Under the pieces are notes generated by a model. The model made no database searches. It was not told where the DNA came from and was given only the letters and a program-made list of their open reading frames with translations. A program made the position numbers and the translations under genes. This document shows, one piece after another, positions 6,109-11,922 of a stretch of DNA of 11,922 nt (position 1 is the first letter of the stretch; each line of letters starts with the position of its first letter). Location of the stretch: NCBI GenBank assembly GCA_031289325.1, contig JAITPS010000120.1:1-11922 (forward strand), written 5' to 3'. Origin of the DNA: Candidatus Methanovirga meridionalis. GTDB taxonomy: Archaea > Methanobacteriota > Methanobacteria > Methanobacteriales > Methanobacteriaceae.

Positions 6109-6699
6109 TTACAAATCCAATGCTTTTTTTAAATAATATTCATGTAATCTTGTATCTTCAGTTAATTCAGGATGAAATGATAATGCAATGTTTCTATCTT
6201 GCTCTACAGCTATTATTTTATTATCAATTTTAGATAATATCTCTACATTGCCATTATCTGTATTCTCATTACAGATTCTTTTAACCGATGGTGCTCTAAT
6301 AAAAACACCATGAAAATTATCTCCTAATATCTCTATTTTTCTTTCAAAAGAGTTTCTTTGAGAACCGAATGAATTTCTCTCAACTTCCATGGGGATTATG
6401 TTGAATATATCTTGGTCATGATCAGTTTTTTTGCTCATTAAAACCATTCCAGCACAAGTACCAAAAATAGGAATTTCATTTTCTTTTATAATATTATCAA
6501 TACCTCTTTTTCTCATAAGTTTGCCTATTACAGTGCTTTCTCCACCAGAAATAATTATTCCATCACATTTGCCTATTTCATCATGATATCTAACAACATC
6601 AATTTGACAATCAATGTCCATTCTATTAATTGCTTTTTTTGTTATATCTAAATGTTCGCTTACAGCACCCTGTAAATTTAAAACACCTATTTTATACAT
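6109..6699 (-). CDS. pdxT: Pyridoxal 5'-phosphate synthase glutaminase subunit PdxT
   Basis: PdxT is the class I glutamine amidotransferase of the DXP-independent PLP synthase. It hydrolyses glutamine and channels ammonia to PdxS, which makes PLP from ribose 5-phosphate and glyceraldehyde 3-phosphate. Diagnostic motifs, numbered from the start chosen here, are KIGVLNLQGAVSEH (3-16), GGESTVIGKL (52-61), nucleophile C82 in FGTCAGM, IRAP (134-137), and the H176/E178 pair in SFHPE. The 196-residue length is normal. The ATG at 6699 has a strong TAGGAG (6707-6712) 7 bases upstream. An in-frame ATG 13 codons earlier (6738) has no ribosome binding site and lies near the expected transcription start, so it is rejected. 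No pdxS is nearby, so the partner must be encoded elsewhere. Confidence 0.96.
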   Translation of the reverse strand: MYKIGVLNLQGAVSEHLDITKKAINRMDIDCQIDVVRYHDEIGKCDGIIISGGESTVIGKLMRKRGIDNIIKENEIPIFGTCAGMVLMSKKTDHDQDIFNIIPMEVERNSFGSQRNSFERKIEILGDNFHGVFIRAPSVKRICNENTDNGNVEILSKIDNKIIAVEQDRNIALSFHPELTEDTRLHEYYLKKALDL

Positions 6700-6763
6700 T
6701 AATATTCTCCTATTTAATAAATTAATCCCTTTATACATTAATAATCTAAATATATTATTAAGG

Positions 6764-6771
6764 TTTTTATA
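6764..6771 (-). promoter_or_regulatory. TATA box of pdxT
   Basis: On the minus strand GGTATAAAAACC (6762-6773) contains TATAAAAA, a near-ideal archaeal TATA box. Transcription would start about 25 bases downstream, near 6740. This fits translation from 6699 with a short leader and means pdxT need not depend on the DUF1890 promoter. Confidence 0.6.
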
Positions 6772-6788
6772 CCATATTTTAAAAATTT

Positions 6789-7244
6789 CTATAAGTTTTT
6801 TAAAACCTTATCCAATTTAACTTTTAAAGGAATGGGGTTATGAAATACTCTTGCAACAACCATCTCAGCATCTGTATTTTCATTAACAATATTAACATAC
6901 TCTTCCAATAAATCAGCATCTTTTTCAAATATTAAAGCTATTGATTTTGTTTTAAGAATATGGTAAAATGTTACAAAGTAAGATGCTGCAGCATCTTTAT
7001 GAACAAGACCAAGAAACAAATCATAGCTATTTTCACTTAAATCAGCTAATGCTTTTTCTATATCCAATTTATTATTAAAATAATAATTTTCAGGATCTGA
7101 AACTTCCAATAATTTAGTTGCTGCAGGATTAGCAACTATTGTAACATTGTACCCCATTTGAGTTAATTTATAAGAGGTGTATAATGTTAATGGGGTTTGA
7201 GATGGAGCTTCAGGACAACCAATTAATATTAATGCAGTTTTCAT
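6789..7244 (-). CDS. DUF1890 family protein
   Basis: This 151-residue protein is recognised as DUF1890, a family of methanogenic archaea (homologue of M. thermautotrophicus MTH777, by recall). The start MKTALILIGCPEAPSQTPLTLY resembles a Rossmann-like nucleotide- or ligand-binding strand-loop. Alternating strands and helices follow (VTIVANPAATKLLEV at ~34-48; DLFLGLVHKDAAASYFV at ~75-91; SIALIFEKDADLLEEYV at ~101-117). C10 in the first loop and H82 are candidate functional residues, but no enzyme activity is known to me. AGGT about 10 bases before the ATG supports the start. A TATA-like ATATATTTTTA on the minus strand (7301-7312 region) lies 57 bases upstream. Its stop is 89 bases before pdxT, which has its own promoter. 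Confidence 0.75.
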   Translation of the reverse strand: MKTALILIGCPEAPSQTPLTLYTSYKLTQMGYNVTIVANPAATKLLEVSDPENYYFNNKLDIEKALADLSENSYDLFLGLVHKDAAASYFVTFYHILKTKSIALIFEKDADLLEEYVNIVNENTDAEMVVARVFHNPIPLKVKLDKVLKNL

Positions 7245-7300
7245 TTTACACAGACCTTTAAGTTATTTAAATTAATATGATGGTTTAAATTAGTTACTAT

Positions 7301-7312
7301 TAAAAATATATG
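7301..7312 (-). promoter_or_regulatory. TATA-like element of the DUF1890 gene
   Basis: CATATATTTTTA on the minus strand is placed 57-68 bases before the DUF1890 start, a spacing compatible with a leader of about 30 bases. Confidence 0.35.
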
Positions 7313-7324
7313 GGCAATAGATTA

Positions 7325-7343
7325 TTTCTATTTTTTATAGAAA
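7325..7343 (-). terminator. Small hairpin after the membrane protein gene
   Basis: TTTCTAT (7325-7331) and ATAGAAA (7337-7343) pair perfectly around a 5-base loop, 25-43 bases past the stop of the membrane protein gene. On the minus strand a T-rich stretch follows about 15 bases later. It may end or protect that transcript before the DUF1890 promoter. Confidence 0.35.
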
Positions 7344-7367
7344 ATATAATATTTTTAAAAATAATAG

Positions 7368-8447
7368 CTATTCACGCTTTATAGATATTGTATGGGCTAA
7401 AACCATAGATGCAAGAAAAAGGAATGTAGTTAATGCAATACCATTAATGGATCTATTAGAAACAAACAATCCTATTAATGCTTGAGTTATAAAAGCAGTT
7501 AAAGAACCTATTAATAAAACTTCTCTACCTAAATACATTTTATTATTTCTTTCTCTTTTTTCACGATACATGGTCAATAATTTTAGTCCAACTAATGTGG
7601 TAATGGCTGTAAAAGCTAATAAAACTACTAAACCAAGATAACCAAAATCATAGGAATAACCCATAGTCCCAGGAAGCATATAATCAATCAAATCTTTTTT
7701 TGTAGATAAAAGACCAAAAAACAGTGGGAAAGGAAGACCGAAAATTAGAATTAACTGCATTGGCAATGAAATATAGCCATCAGCAAATCCTAAACCAGCC
7801 GATTGCCAATAAGTAGATTCAGGGTTATGTCCGATTAAATAAGTATTGCCTAAAACCATTTTTATAGAACCTAATGAATTTTCCCCAATCCGAGCTACTC
7901 TAAGCAATGGAGAGAAAACTTCCATAGATAATACTTCAGAAACAATCTCTAATCCTATAAAACCAAAGATTCCAATTCCTAAAAAGGTAATAATTTGTTT
8001 TATTGATAATAATGATTTTTCTCTAAATGATTTAGATATTATTAAAAATCCAATGAATAAACCTACTATCCATAACAATAAAAATGATCTATGCATCAAG
8101 CCTCCAAATATGGTTATAAGAACTACAAGCATTGTGAAAAAGATTTTTATTTTTCGAACATTAACCCCAGAATTTTCCATTATTTTTAAAGATGCGAATC
8201 CAGTTATAACCGTGAGTAATGCAATAGAACCAAGAGGGTGTGTAAGCTCATGTTGCCCAAATGATAAAAATAATAGGCCAAGATCTACTCCGAATAGAAA
8301 AGTAAAAGCAATAGATAAAATCAATGCAAGTAAGGTTACTATACTTAATGAAATAGGTGCTAAGTTTAATATAAAGAATACACTTGCAAAAATTAAAATT
8401 CCTACTTCTAAAATAAATTGAAAATGATTTTCAGCTATTAGTGGCAT
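7368..8447 (-). CDS. Multi-pass membrane protein, unidentified
   Basis: I do not recognise the family. The 359 residues contain about ten hydrophobic segments (approximately 9-29, 32-53, 72-89, 102-118, 121-138, 150-172, 228-249, 268-291, 308-329, 332-353). One large hydrophilic loop lies between segments six and seven (~173-227), with RVARIGENSLGS and GHNPESTYWQSAGLGFADGY. Short basic loops such as SKSFREKS (139-146) and REKRERNNK (295-303) are probably cytoplasmic. One large polar loop among ~10 helices recalls polysaccharide polymerase/ligase-type membrane enzymes, but no motif proves this. AGGA about 9 bases before the ATG at 8447 supports the start, and a TATA-like ATATAA lies ~58 bases upstream. 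The gene is followed by DUF1890 on the same strand after 123 bases. The TAG stop is inside an AATAGCTATT palindrome. Confidence 0.7.
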   Translation of the reverse strand: MPLIAENHFQFILEVGILIFASVFFILNLAPISLSIVTLLALILSIAFTFLFGVDLGLLFLSFGQHELTHPLGSIALLTVITGFASLKIMENSGVNVRKIKIFFTMLVVLITIFGGLMHRSFLLLWIVGLFIGFLIISKSFREKSLLSIKQIITFLGIGIFGFIGLEIVSEVLSMEVFSPLLRVARIGENSLGSIKMVLGNTYLIGHNPESTYWQSAGLGFADGYISLPMQLILIFGLPFPLFFGLLSTKKDLIDYMLPGTMGYSYDFGYLGLVVLLAFTAITTLVGLKLLTMYREKRERNNKMYLGREVLLIGSLTAFITQALIGLFVSNRSINGIALTTFLFLASMVLAHTISIKRE

Positions 8448-8723
8448 ATTAAAATTCCTAAATTCGTATTGTATGTTGTTTAATCATTAACATTGAATTT
8501 GTTATATTGTATTATCATTAAAACTTGATTAGATATTTATATTATCATTAAAACTTGATTAGATATTTATTTTTATTTATAAACTATTATTTTAAATATC
8601 ATCTTATATTATTTATAAATATCATCTTAATTTTGTTTCTAATTTTAAATATAAATATATATCATCAATATACTTTAATAAATTTAATTTTTTATATATA
8701 TTTATTATGAAAAAGTATTATTG
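8448..8723. repeat. Upstream region of the membrane protein gene with a 30-base duplication
   Basis: Two identical 30-base units (8511-8540 and 8541-8570) share ATTATCATTAAAACTTGATT. Downstream, AAATATCATCTTA occurs twice (about 8594-8606 and 8617-8629). The stretch also holds the probable promoter of the membrane protein gene (TATA-like about 8503-8509 on the minus strand). No gene is visible. Confidence 0.8.
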
Positions 8724-9114
8724 GAAAAGCATCATGAAAAAGTTCTTAAATTCTGAAATGATAATTTTTCTATTAGATTATTTAATTTTAAATGTCCATT
8801 TATAAAAATCTATAACTTCAAAAATAATATTTAAATAATTTTAAAATTTTAAATTAATATTTAAATAATATAAATATATTTTAATTAATATAAATAATTT
8901 TAAATTAATTCTAATATTCATTTATTATTAAAAATATTATTTAAATTGTATTATTTTAAATATTATCTAAATTGTATTATTTTATAAAATATAATAAGAT
9001 TATAAATTAAATTTATATGAATTATAAATAAGTTTATATGAATTATAATTAAATTGTGATTAATGATAAATAAAAAAATTAATAGCTTATTTATCAAACT
9101 TTCATTAAACTATA
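8724..9114 (+). mobile_element. MITE-like intergenic element, copy 5 (both ends recognisable)
   Basis: The left end GCATCATGA then AAAAGTTCTTAA (8729-8749) leads into the conserved core (ATTCTGAAATGATAATTTTT; ATTAGATTATTTAATTTTAA; TTTATAAAAATCTATAA, to about 8815). The right end at about 9087-9114 reads, on the minus strand, TATAGTTTAATGAAAGTTTG then ATAAATAAG. This aligns with the right ends of copies 2 and 6 with small gaps. Length is 391 bases. The interior carries only two-fold duplications (for example TTATATGAATTATAA at about 9015-9029 and 9032-9049), not a long array. No protein is encoded. Confidence 0.5.
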
Positions 9115-9164
9115 ATCTTATAAAATCTATATAAAATAAGATTATTTTATTATTAAATCTTATT
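9112..9164 (-). terminator. Hairpin pair after mtxX
   Basis: AATAAGATT (9135-9143) pairs perfectly with AATCTTATT (9156-9164), starting 3 bases after the mtxX stop. The same central segment, as ATAAGATTAT (9136-9145), also pairs perfectly over 10 bases with ATAATCTTAT (9112-9121). The two stems exclude each other. The first is a likely transcript end or 3' protection structure. Confidence 0.45.
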
Positions 9165-9167
9165 GAG

Positions 9168-9935
9168 TTATTTAATAGCTTTTGATTTAGCTATTTGGTA
9201 AGCTAATTTTAAAGATCTTAGATAACTTTCAACACTTTGGTCTCGACTTGTGTCAATAAAAACATCATTAATTCCTAATGCAATGGCTCCATAACTATTC
9301 CAATAATTAAGTAAAACTAATGATCTAAATATTATATTGCCAACAGCACCATTAGGAGGTAGTATCAAGTTATTTTTCTCTTTTATTGCTTTCTCTAAAA
9401 GAATAAAATAATTTTTTATTTCCACATCACCTGAAATGAAATCATTATTTTTAAAAACATTTATAAGTTCATTATAAAGCTTTTCAGCACTTTTAAGTGA
9501 ATTATCAATGAAATCATTTCGTCCACTATCGTCTTCTCTTCCAAAAGATAAAATAGCTATTTTAGGCTTTAAATTCATGGTTTTTAAAAACTGCGAAGCC
9601 TGAATAGCTAAGTTTACTTTTTCATCGACAGAATCACATTCATCAATTCCAACAGGAGCTAATAAAAATTCATAATAACTATTATCTCTTTCTTCTTTAA
9701 TGTATGTTGCTCTATTTATTGGTTTATTATAATGTTTCCTTATCATTTTCATTATTAAAGATGATGGGAGTGAACCTCTTACAACAGCATCAACTTTATT
9801 AGAAATAATTGATTCAAATAATTGTTTTTCTGATTCAACAACAGTAACTTCTAAATCTTTAATATTATTATTAATATCTCCAACTGCATTAAGGATATTT
9901 TCATTTTTACCAAAACCAGTCACAATTTTTATCAT
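9168..9935 (-). CDS. mtxX: Methanogenesis marker protein 4 (MtxX)
   Basis: The 255 residues match the MtxX/methanogenesis marker 4 family, which occurs across methanogens and is distantly related to the phosphate acetyl/butyryltransferase fold. It was linked by name to methyltransferases, but the biochemical role is not settled. Visible features are the N-terminal IKIVTGFG (2-9), DAVVRGSLPSS (~49-59), the central EFLLAPVGIDECDSV (~89-103), IAILSFGREDDSGRNDF (~127-143) and ILPPNGAVGNIIFRSLVLL (~191-209). The C-terminal ALGINDVFIDTSRDQSVESYL (~218-238) is also typical. No cysteine cluster or membrane segment is present. AGGT 8 bases before the ATG at 9935 fits as a ribosome binding site. The gene stands alone, bounded on both sides by repeat elements (copy 5 ends 54 bases past its stop; copy 6 begins 62 bases upstream). 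Confidence 0.9.
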   Translation of the reverse strand: MIKIVTGFGKNENILNAVGDINNNIKDLEVTVVESEKQLFESIISNKVDAVVRGSLPSSLIMKMIRKHYNKPINRATYIKEERDNSYYEFLLAPVGIDECDSVDEKVNLAIQASQFLKTMNLKPKIAILSFGREDDSGRNDFIDNSLKSAEKLYNELINVFKNNDFISGDVEIKNYFILLEKAIKEKNNLILPPNGAVGNIIFRSLVLLNYWNSYGAIALGINDVFIDTSRDQSVESYLRSLKLAYQIAKSKAIK

Positions 9936-9996
9936 TTTTTAAACCTATAAATCATTATTTATTATTTAAATTAAGTTTAATTATAGTCAGTTTAGT

Positions 9997-10427
9997 TATA
10001 ATCATTATGGAAGGGTTTTTAAATTTTGAAGTATAAATTTTTTATTAAATTATTTAATTTTAAATATTAATTTATAAAAACTTATAATTTTAATTATTAA
10101 TTTATAAGAACCTATAATTTTAATTATTAATTTATAAAAACTTATAATTTTAATTATTAATTTATAAAAACTTATAATTTTAATTATTAATTTATAAAAA
10201 CTTATAATTTTAATTATTAATTTATAAGAACATATAATTTTAATTATTAATTTATAAAAATCTATAATTTTAATTATTAATTTATAAGAACATATAGTTT
10301 TAATTATTAATTTATAAAAATCTATAATTTTAAATTTTAAATAATATAAATAATTATAAATTAATATCTTTTAATAATATTCATTTTAAAAAAATTATTT
10401 ATTAAGAACTTTATCAAAACCAATATA
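9997..10427 (+). mobile_element. MITE-like intergenic element, copy 6 (both ends present)
   Basis: The left end TATAATCATTATGG then AAGGGTTTTTAA (9997-10022) and the core (ATTTTGAAGTATAAATTTTT; TTATTTAATTTTAAATATTAA) open the element. The right end (10402-10427), read on the minus strand, is TATATTGGTTTTGA then TAAAGTTCTTAA, the inverted counterpart. The 25 bases at 10395-10419 are the exact complement of 1977-2001 in copy 2. Length is 431 bases, about 270 of them a tandem array. Both ends begin with TATA, which would fit insertion at a TA dinucleotide, but no target duplication can be proven. No protein is encoded. Confidence 0.6.
10062..10332. repeat. 30-base tandem array, eight full units plus partials
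   Basis: The period is exactly 30 from 10081 to 10320, with a partial unit before (from 10062) and after (to 10332). The unit contains TTTTAATTATTAATTTATAA followed by a variable RAACYTATAA part. Units at 10111-10200 are identical; variants (AAGAACATATA, AAAAATCTATA) alternate towards the end. The unit corresponds to the AATTTATAAAAACTTATAATTTT region found once in other copies of the element. Confidence 0.95.
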
Positions 10428-10748
10428 AATTATGTTTTTCAATTTTTATAACTTTAATTTTAGAAAATTAAAAAACTTTAAATTTAATTTAAAATATATT
10501 TTTATAAAGATCAAGATTTAAATTATTGGATTTTAAATTATTGGATTTTAAATTATTGAATTTTAAATTATTAAACTTTAAATTAGATGTAATATAAATT
10601 AAATATAATAATTTATATCAAAGATATATGTTTATTACCTAAATTCTGATTTAATTAAATTATTATAAAATATGACAAGAAAGATATATTATTAAGATTA
10701 TAAACAATTGATTAGATATTCACAATTAATAATCTTTATATTTTTTTT
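10428..10748. repeat. Non-coding stretch with a short 15-base tandem repeat
   Basis: Between 10515 and 10586 the segment GGATTTTAAATTATT recurs about four times with a 15-base period and growing divergence. The rest of the stretch is A+T-rich and non-coding, with no tRNA-like or other RNA fold that I can support. It separates element copy 6 from the CDGSH gene promoter. Confidence 0.7.
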
Positions 10749-10819
10749 ATTTATTATAAAAGATTAATATTTATTATAAAAGATTAAAAATAAAAAACTT
10801 GTTTTAAATATAAGGAGGG
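10749..10819 (+). promoter_or_regulatory. Duplicated TATA box and strong ribosome binding site of the CDGSH gene
   Basis: A 20-base unit containing TTATTATAAAAGATTAA is present twice in tandem (10749-10768 and 10769-10788; one difference). TATAAAAG is therefore repeated at 10755-10762 and 10775-10782. TAATCTTT at 10730-10737 is an inverted copy of the AAAGATTA parts. Transcription from the second box would start near 10800. AAGGAGGG (10812-10819) is the strongest Shine-Dalgarno site in the window, 7 bases before the ATG. Confidence 0.55.
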
Positions 10820-10826
10820 TAAGTTA

Positions 10827-11522
10827 ATGAAAATTAAAGTTACTAATAATGGTCCATATATTGTAAGTGGGAATGTTCCATTATATAAAATAAAATTTGT
10901 AGTTGATGAAGAAGGAAACCCAATAAAATATGATGAAAAGGAAAAAATTGAAACTGATGAAAGTTACGCTCTATGTAGATGTGGACACTCAAACAATAAG
11001 CCATTTTGTGATGGTACCCATGCTAAGATTGATTTTGATGGAGAAGAATCTGCTACTATAGATGTAAATGATGTTTACTATGAAGACATTGAAAATGAAA
11101 ACCTGAAATTGGTTGACCATTATATTTATTGTGATCATTCAAGATTCTGTTTAAGACATGGAGGCATCAGACAACTAATTGCAGAAGATACCAATGAATC
11201 CAATGAAAAAGCTAAAGACGAAGCAACCAATTGCCCATCAGGCAGATTATTAATTCATGATAAGAAAAGTGGAAAATCAACTGAAGCAAATTTTGAAAAA
11301 GAAATTAATATGATATACGATAGTGGTCAAGATATTAATGGAGCAATTTGGGTTAAAGGTGGGATTCCTATTGAATCTGCTAATGGAGAAGAGTACACTG
11401 TAAGAAATAGAATGACTTTATGCCAATGCGGAAAATCATGGAACAAACCTTTTTGCAATGGTAGACATTGGGTTAGTGAAAAATCCCAAGAAAAATTCTT
11501 AAAAAAATGGGGTCTTTATTAA
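10827..11522 (+). CDS. CDGSH iron-sulfur domain protein with two CDGSH motifs
   Basis: CDGSH proteins bind a redox-active 2Fe-2S cluster with three cysteines and one histidine. This 231-residue protein has two such sites. The first is C50, C52, C61, H65 (CRCGHSNNKPFCDGTH). The second is C199, C201, C210, H214 (CQCGKSWNKPFCNGRH), with the usual aspartate of CDG replaced by asparagine. Between them, residues ~97-140 carry C102, C108 and C136 (YCDHSRFC and NCPSGRL), resembling the divergent Fer4_19-type segment often linked to CDGSH domains. Sequence before each motif is also similar (NGPYIVSGNVPL and NGAIWVKGGIPI), so the two halves probably arose by duplication. No signal peptide or membrane anchor is present, so a cytoplasmic electron-transfer or cluster-handling role is likely. 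The start has an excellent ribosome binding site. The gene is monocistronic, with its own promoter. Confidence 0.9.
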   Translation: MKIKVTNNGPYIVSGNVPLYKIKFVVDEEGNPIKYDEKEKIETDESYALCRCGHSNNKPFCDGTHAKIDFDGEESATIDVNDVYYEDIENENLKLVDHYIYCDHSRFCLRHGGIRQLIAEDTNESNEKAKDEATNCPSGRLLIHDKKSGKSTEANFEKEINMIYDSGQDINGAIWVKGGIPIESANGEEYTVRNRMTLCQCGKSWNKPFCNGRHWVSEKSQEKFLKKWGLY

Positions 11523-11582
11523 ATCAAAGAATAATAGCTATTTTATTTTAATGTGAATGATAATGAAGATTGATAAACTCGA

Positions 11583-11607
11583 ATCAAAGTTTTAAAAAAA
11601 CCTTGAT
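11583..11607 (+). terminator. Hairpin downstream of the CDGSH gene
   Basis: ATCAAAGTTTT (11583-11593) and AAAACCTTGAT (11597-11607) can form 10 of 11 pairs with a 3-base loop, 61 bases after the stop codon. No T-tract follows at once, so it may be a 3' end-protecting stem more than a terminator. Confidence 0.4.
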
Positions 11608-11619
11608 AAAAGAATGTAT

Positions 11620-11815
11620 TCATGAAATCACTGTAAAATTAGTGTGGATTTTTACAATTGAAACATTTAAGAAAATCAACACTCTAAAAAGGGAATAGAA
11701 ATTTATATTCTCATTTTTTGAGGTTTTTAAAAACGATTTTTGAATTCTATTTCAATTCTAAACTTTTTTCACTTAATTTAGAGTCACAATAATCACATTT
11801 AGATATCAGTAGTTC
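11620..11815 (-). pseudogene. Possible remnant of a zinc-finger-like coding sequence
   Basis: On the minus strand one frame reads YLLYELLISKCDYCDSKLSE, then LELK and a stop. After two more stops it continues in the same frame with FLKCFNCKNPH. The two CxxC pairs (11786-11797 and 11654-11665) are 40 codons apart in phase, as in a zinc ribbon, but three stop codons interrupt them and no start codon or ribosome binding site is visible. It may be a decayed gene or chance. A stem AGTGTGGATTTT (11641-11652)/GAAAATCAACACT (11671-11683) surrounds the second pair. Confidence 0.2.
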
Positions 11816-11835
11816 GTAAAGTAAGTATTATATGG

Positions 11836-11886
11836 TGTGGTGTGCATATATATATTTATGAAAAAACAACAAAATAACACACCACA
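11836..11886. promoter_or_regulatory. 9-base dyad flanking a TATA-like sequence
   Basis: TGTGGTGTG (11836-11844) and CACACCACA (11878-11886) are perfect inverted repeats around CATATATATATTT (11845-11857). In a region this A+T-rich, such G/C-containing arms stand out. It could be an operator over the promoter of the gene that starts here, or an element end. Confidence 0.4.
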
Positions 11887-11922
11887 AAAAATATTATTGA
11901 ATGATGATGTATTAAATCTTTC
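11858..11922 (+). CDS. Start of an unidentified gene, cut by the window end
   Basis: An ATG at 11858 opens a frame (MKKQQNNTPQKILL and seven more codons) that has no stop before the window ends. Its composition is coding-like, but 21 codons are too few to identify it. No Shine-Dalgarno site precedes it, and the TATA-like sequence directly before the ATG is too close for a leaderless start, so the true start may be further in. The right arm of a dyad lies inside the first codons. Confidence 0.35.
   Translation, partial: MKKQQNNTPQKILLNDDVLNL

Noticed and set aside
6700..6738. Upstream in-frame ATG of pdxT (13 extra residues)
   Set aside because: The TATA box at 6764-6771 predicts transcription starting about there, no ribosome binding site precedes it, and the ATG at 6699 has TAGGAG at the right distance and matches the family's N-terminus.
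6614..6820. Plus-strand frame over the pdxT start
   Set aside because: It overlaps pdxT and its promoter and has no supporting signal.
7846..8421. Plus-strand reading frame of 191 codons opposite the membrane protein
   Set aside because: It arises from the codon structure of the minus-strand gene. Its translation is low-complexity and rich in N, I, K and P, with no recognisable domain, whereas the minus strand shows regular membrane helices.
8580..9110. Replication origin in the A+T-rich, repeat-rich stretch
   Set aside because: No origin recognition box pattern or neighbouring cdc6/orc1 gene is seen; the sequence is better explained by element copy 5.
11720..11760. GAATTCTATTTCAATTC near the window end as a CRISPR repeat or tRNA fragment
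   Set aside because: It occurs once, and no cloverleaf, spacer pattern or second copy was found.

Overview
The window looks like a very A+T-rich genome of a methanogenic archaeon, most likely Methanobacteriales and probably Methanobrevibacter or a close relative. The evidence is a clear mtxX (methanogenesis marker 4), three small families that I know mainly from methanogens (DUF1890, DUF749, DUF2096), TATA-type promoters with Shine-Dalgarno sites, T-tract gene ends, and strong use of A/T-ending codons. No tRNA, rRNA or CRISPR array is visible.

Layout. From 157 to 1692 (minus) lies a radical SAM protein with a cobalamin-binding-like N-terminus. From 1693 to 3003 there is no gene, only repeat DNA. 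A GNAT acetyltransferase (3004-3603, minus) and a yeast-type cytosine deaminase (4144-4620, plus) diverge from a region holding an 11-unit tandem array. Next come, all on the minus strand, the overlapping pair DUF749 and DUF2096 (5599 down to 4812), pdxT (true start 6699), DUF1890, an unidentified multi-pass membrane protein, and mtxX (9935 down to 9168). A CDGSH iron-sulfur protein with two CDGSH motifs (10827-11522, plus) follows. The window ends in the first codons of an unidentified plus-strand gene.

The genes are a loose collection: vitamin B6 synthesis, pyrimidine salvage, a radical SAM enzyme, a methanogenesis marker and conserved unknowns. Only DUF749-DUF2096 is clearly an operon; most of the others have their own promoter-like sequence.

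The most unusual content is between the genes. At least six copies of one repeated element occur (1-158, 1969-2460, 2461-2705, 5977-6060, 8724-9114, 9997-10427). They share a conserved ~70-base left end and, in the three most complete copies, a right end that is its inverted complement over about 26 bases. They look like miniature non-autonomous transposons of roughly 390-490 bases. In three copies a different internal segment has been amplified into a tandem array with a 25-, 20- or 30-base period. This family, and the habit of its copies to seed minisatellites, is the best candidate here for something undescribed.
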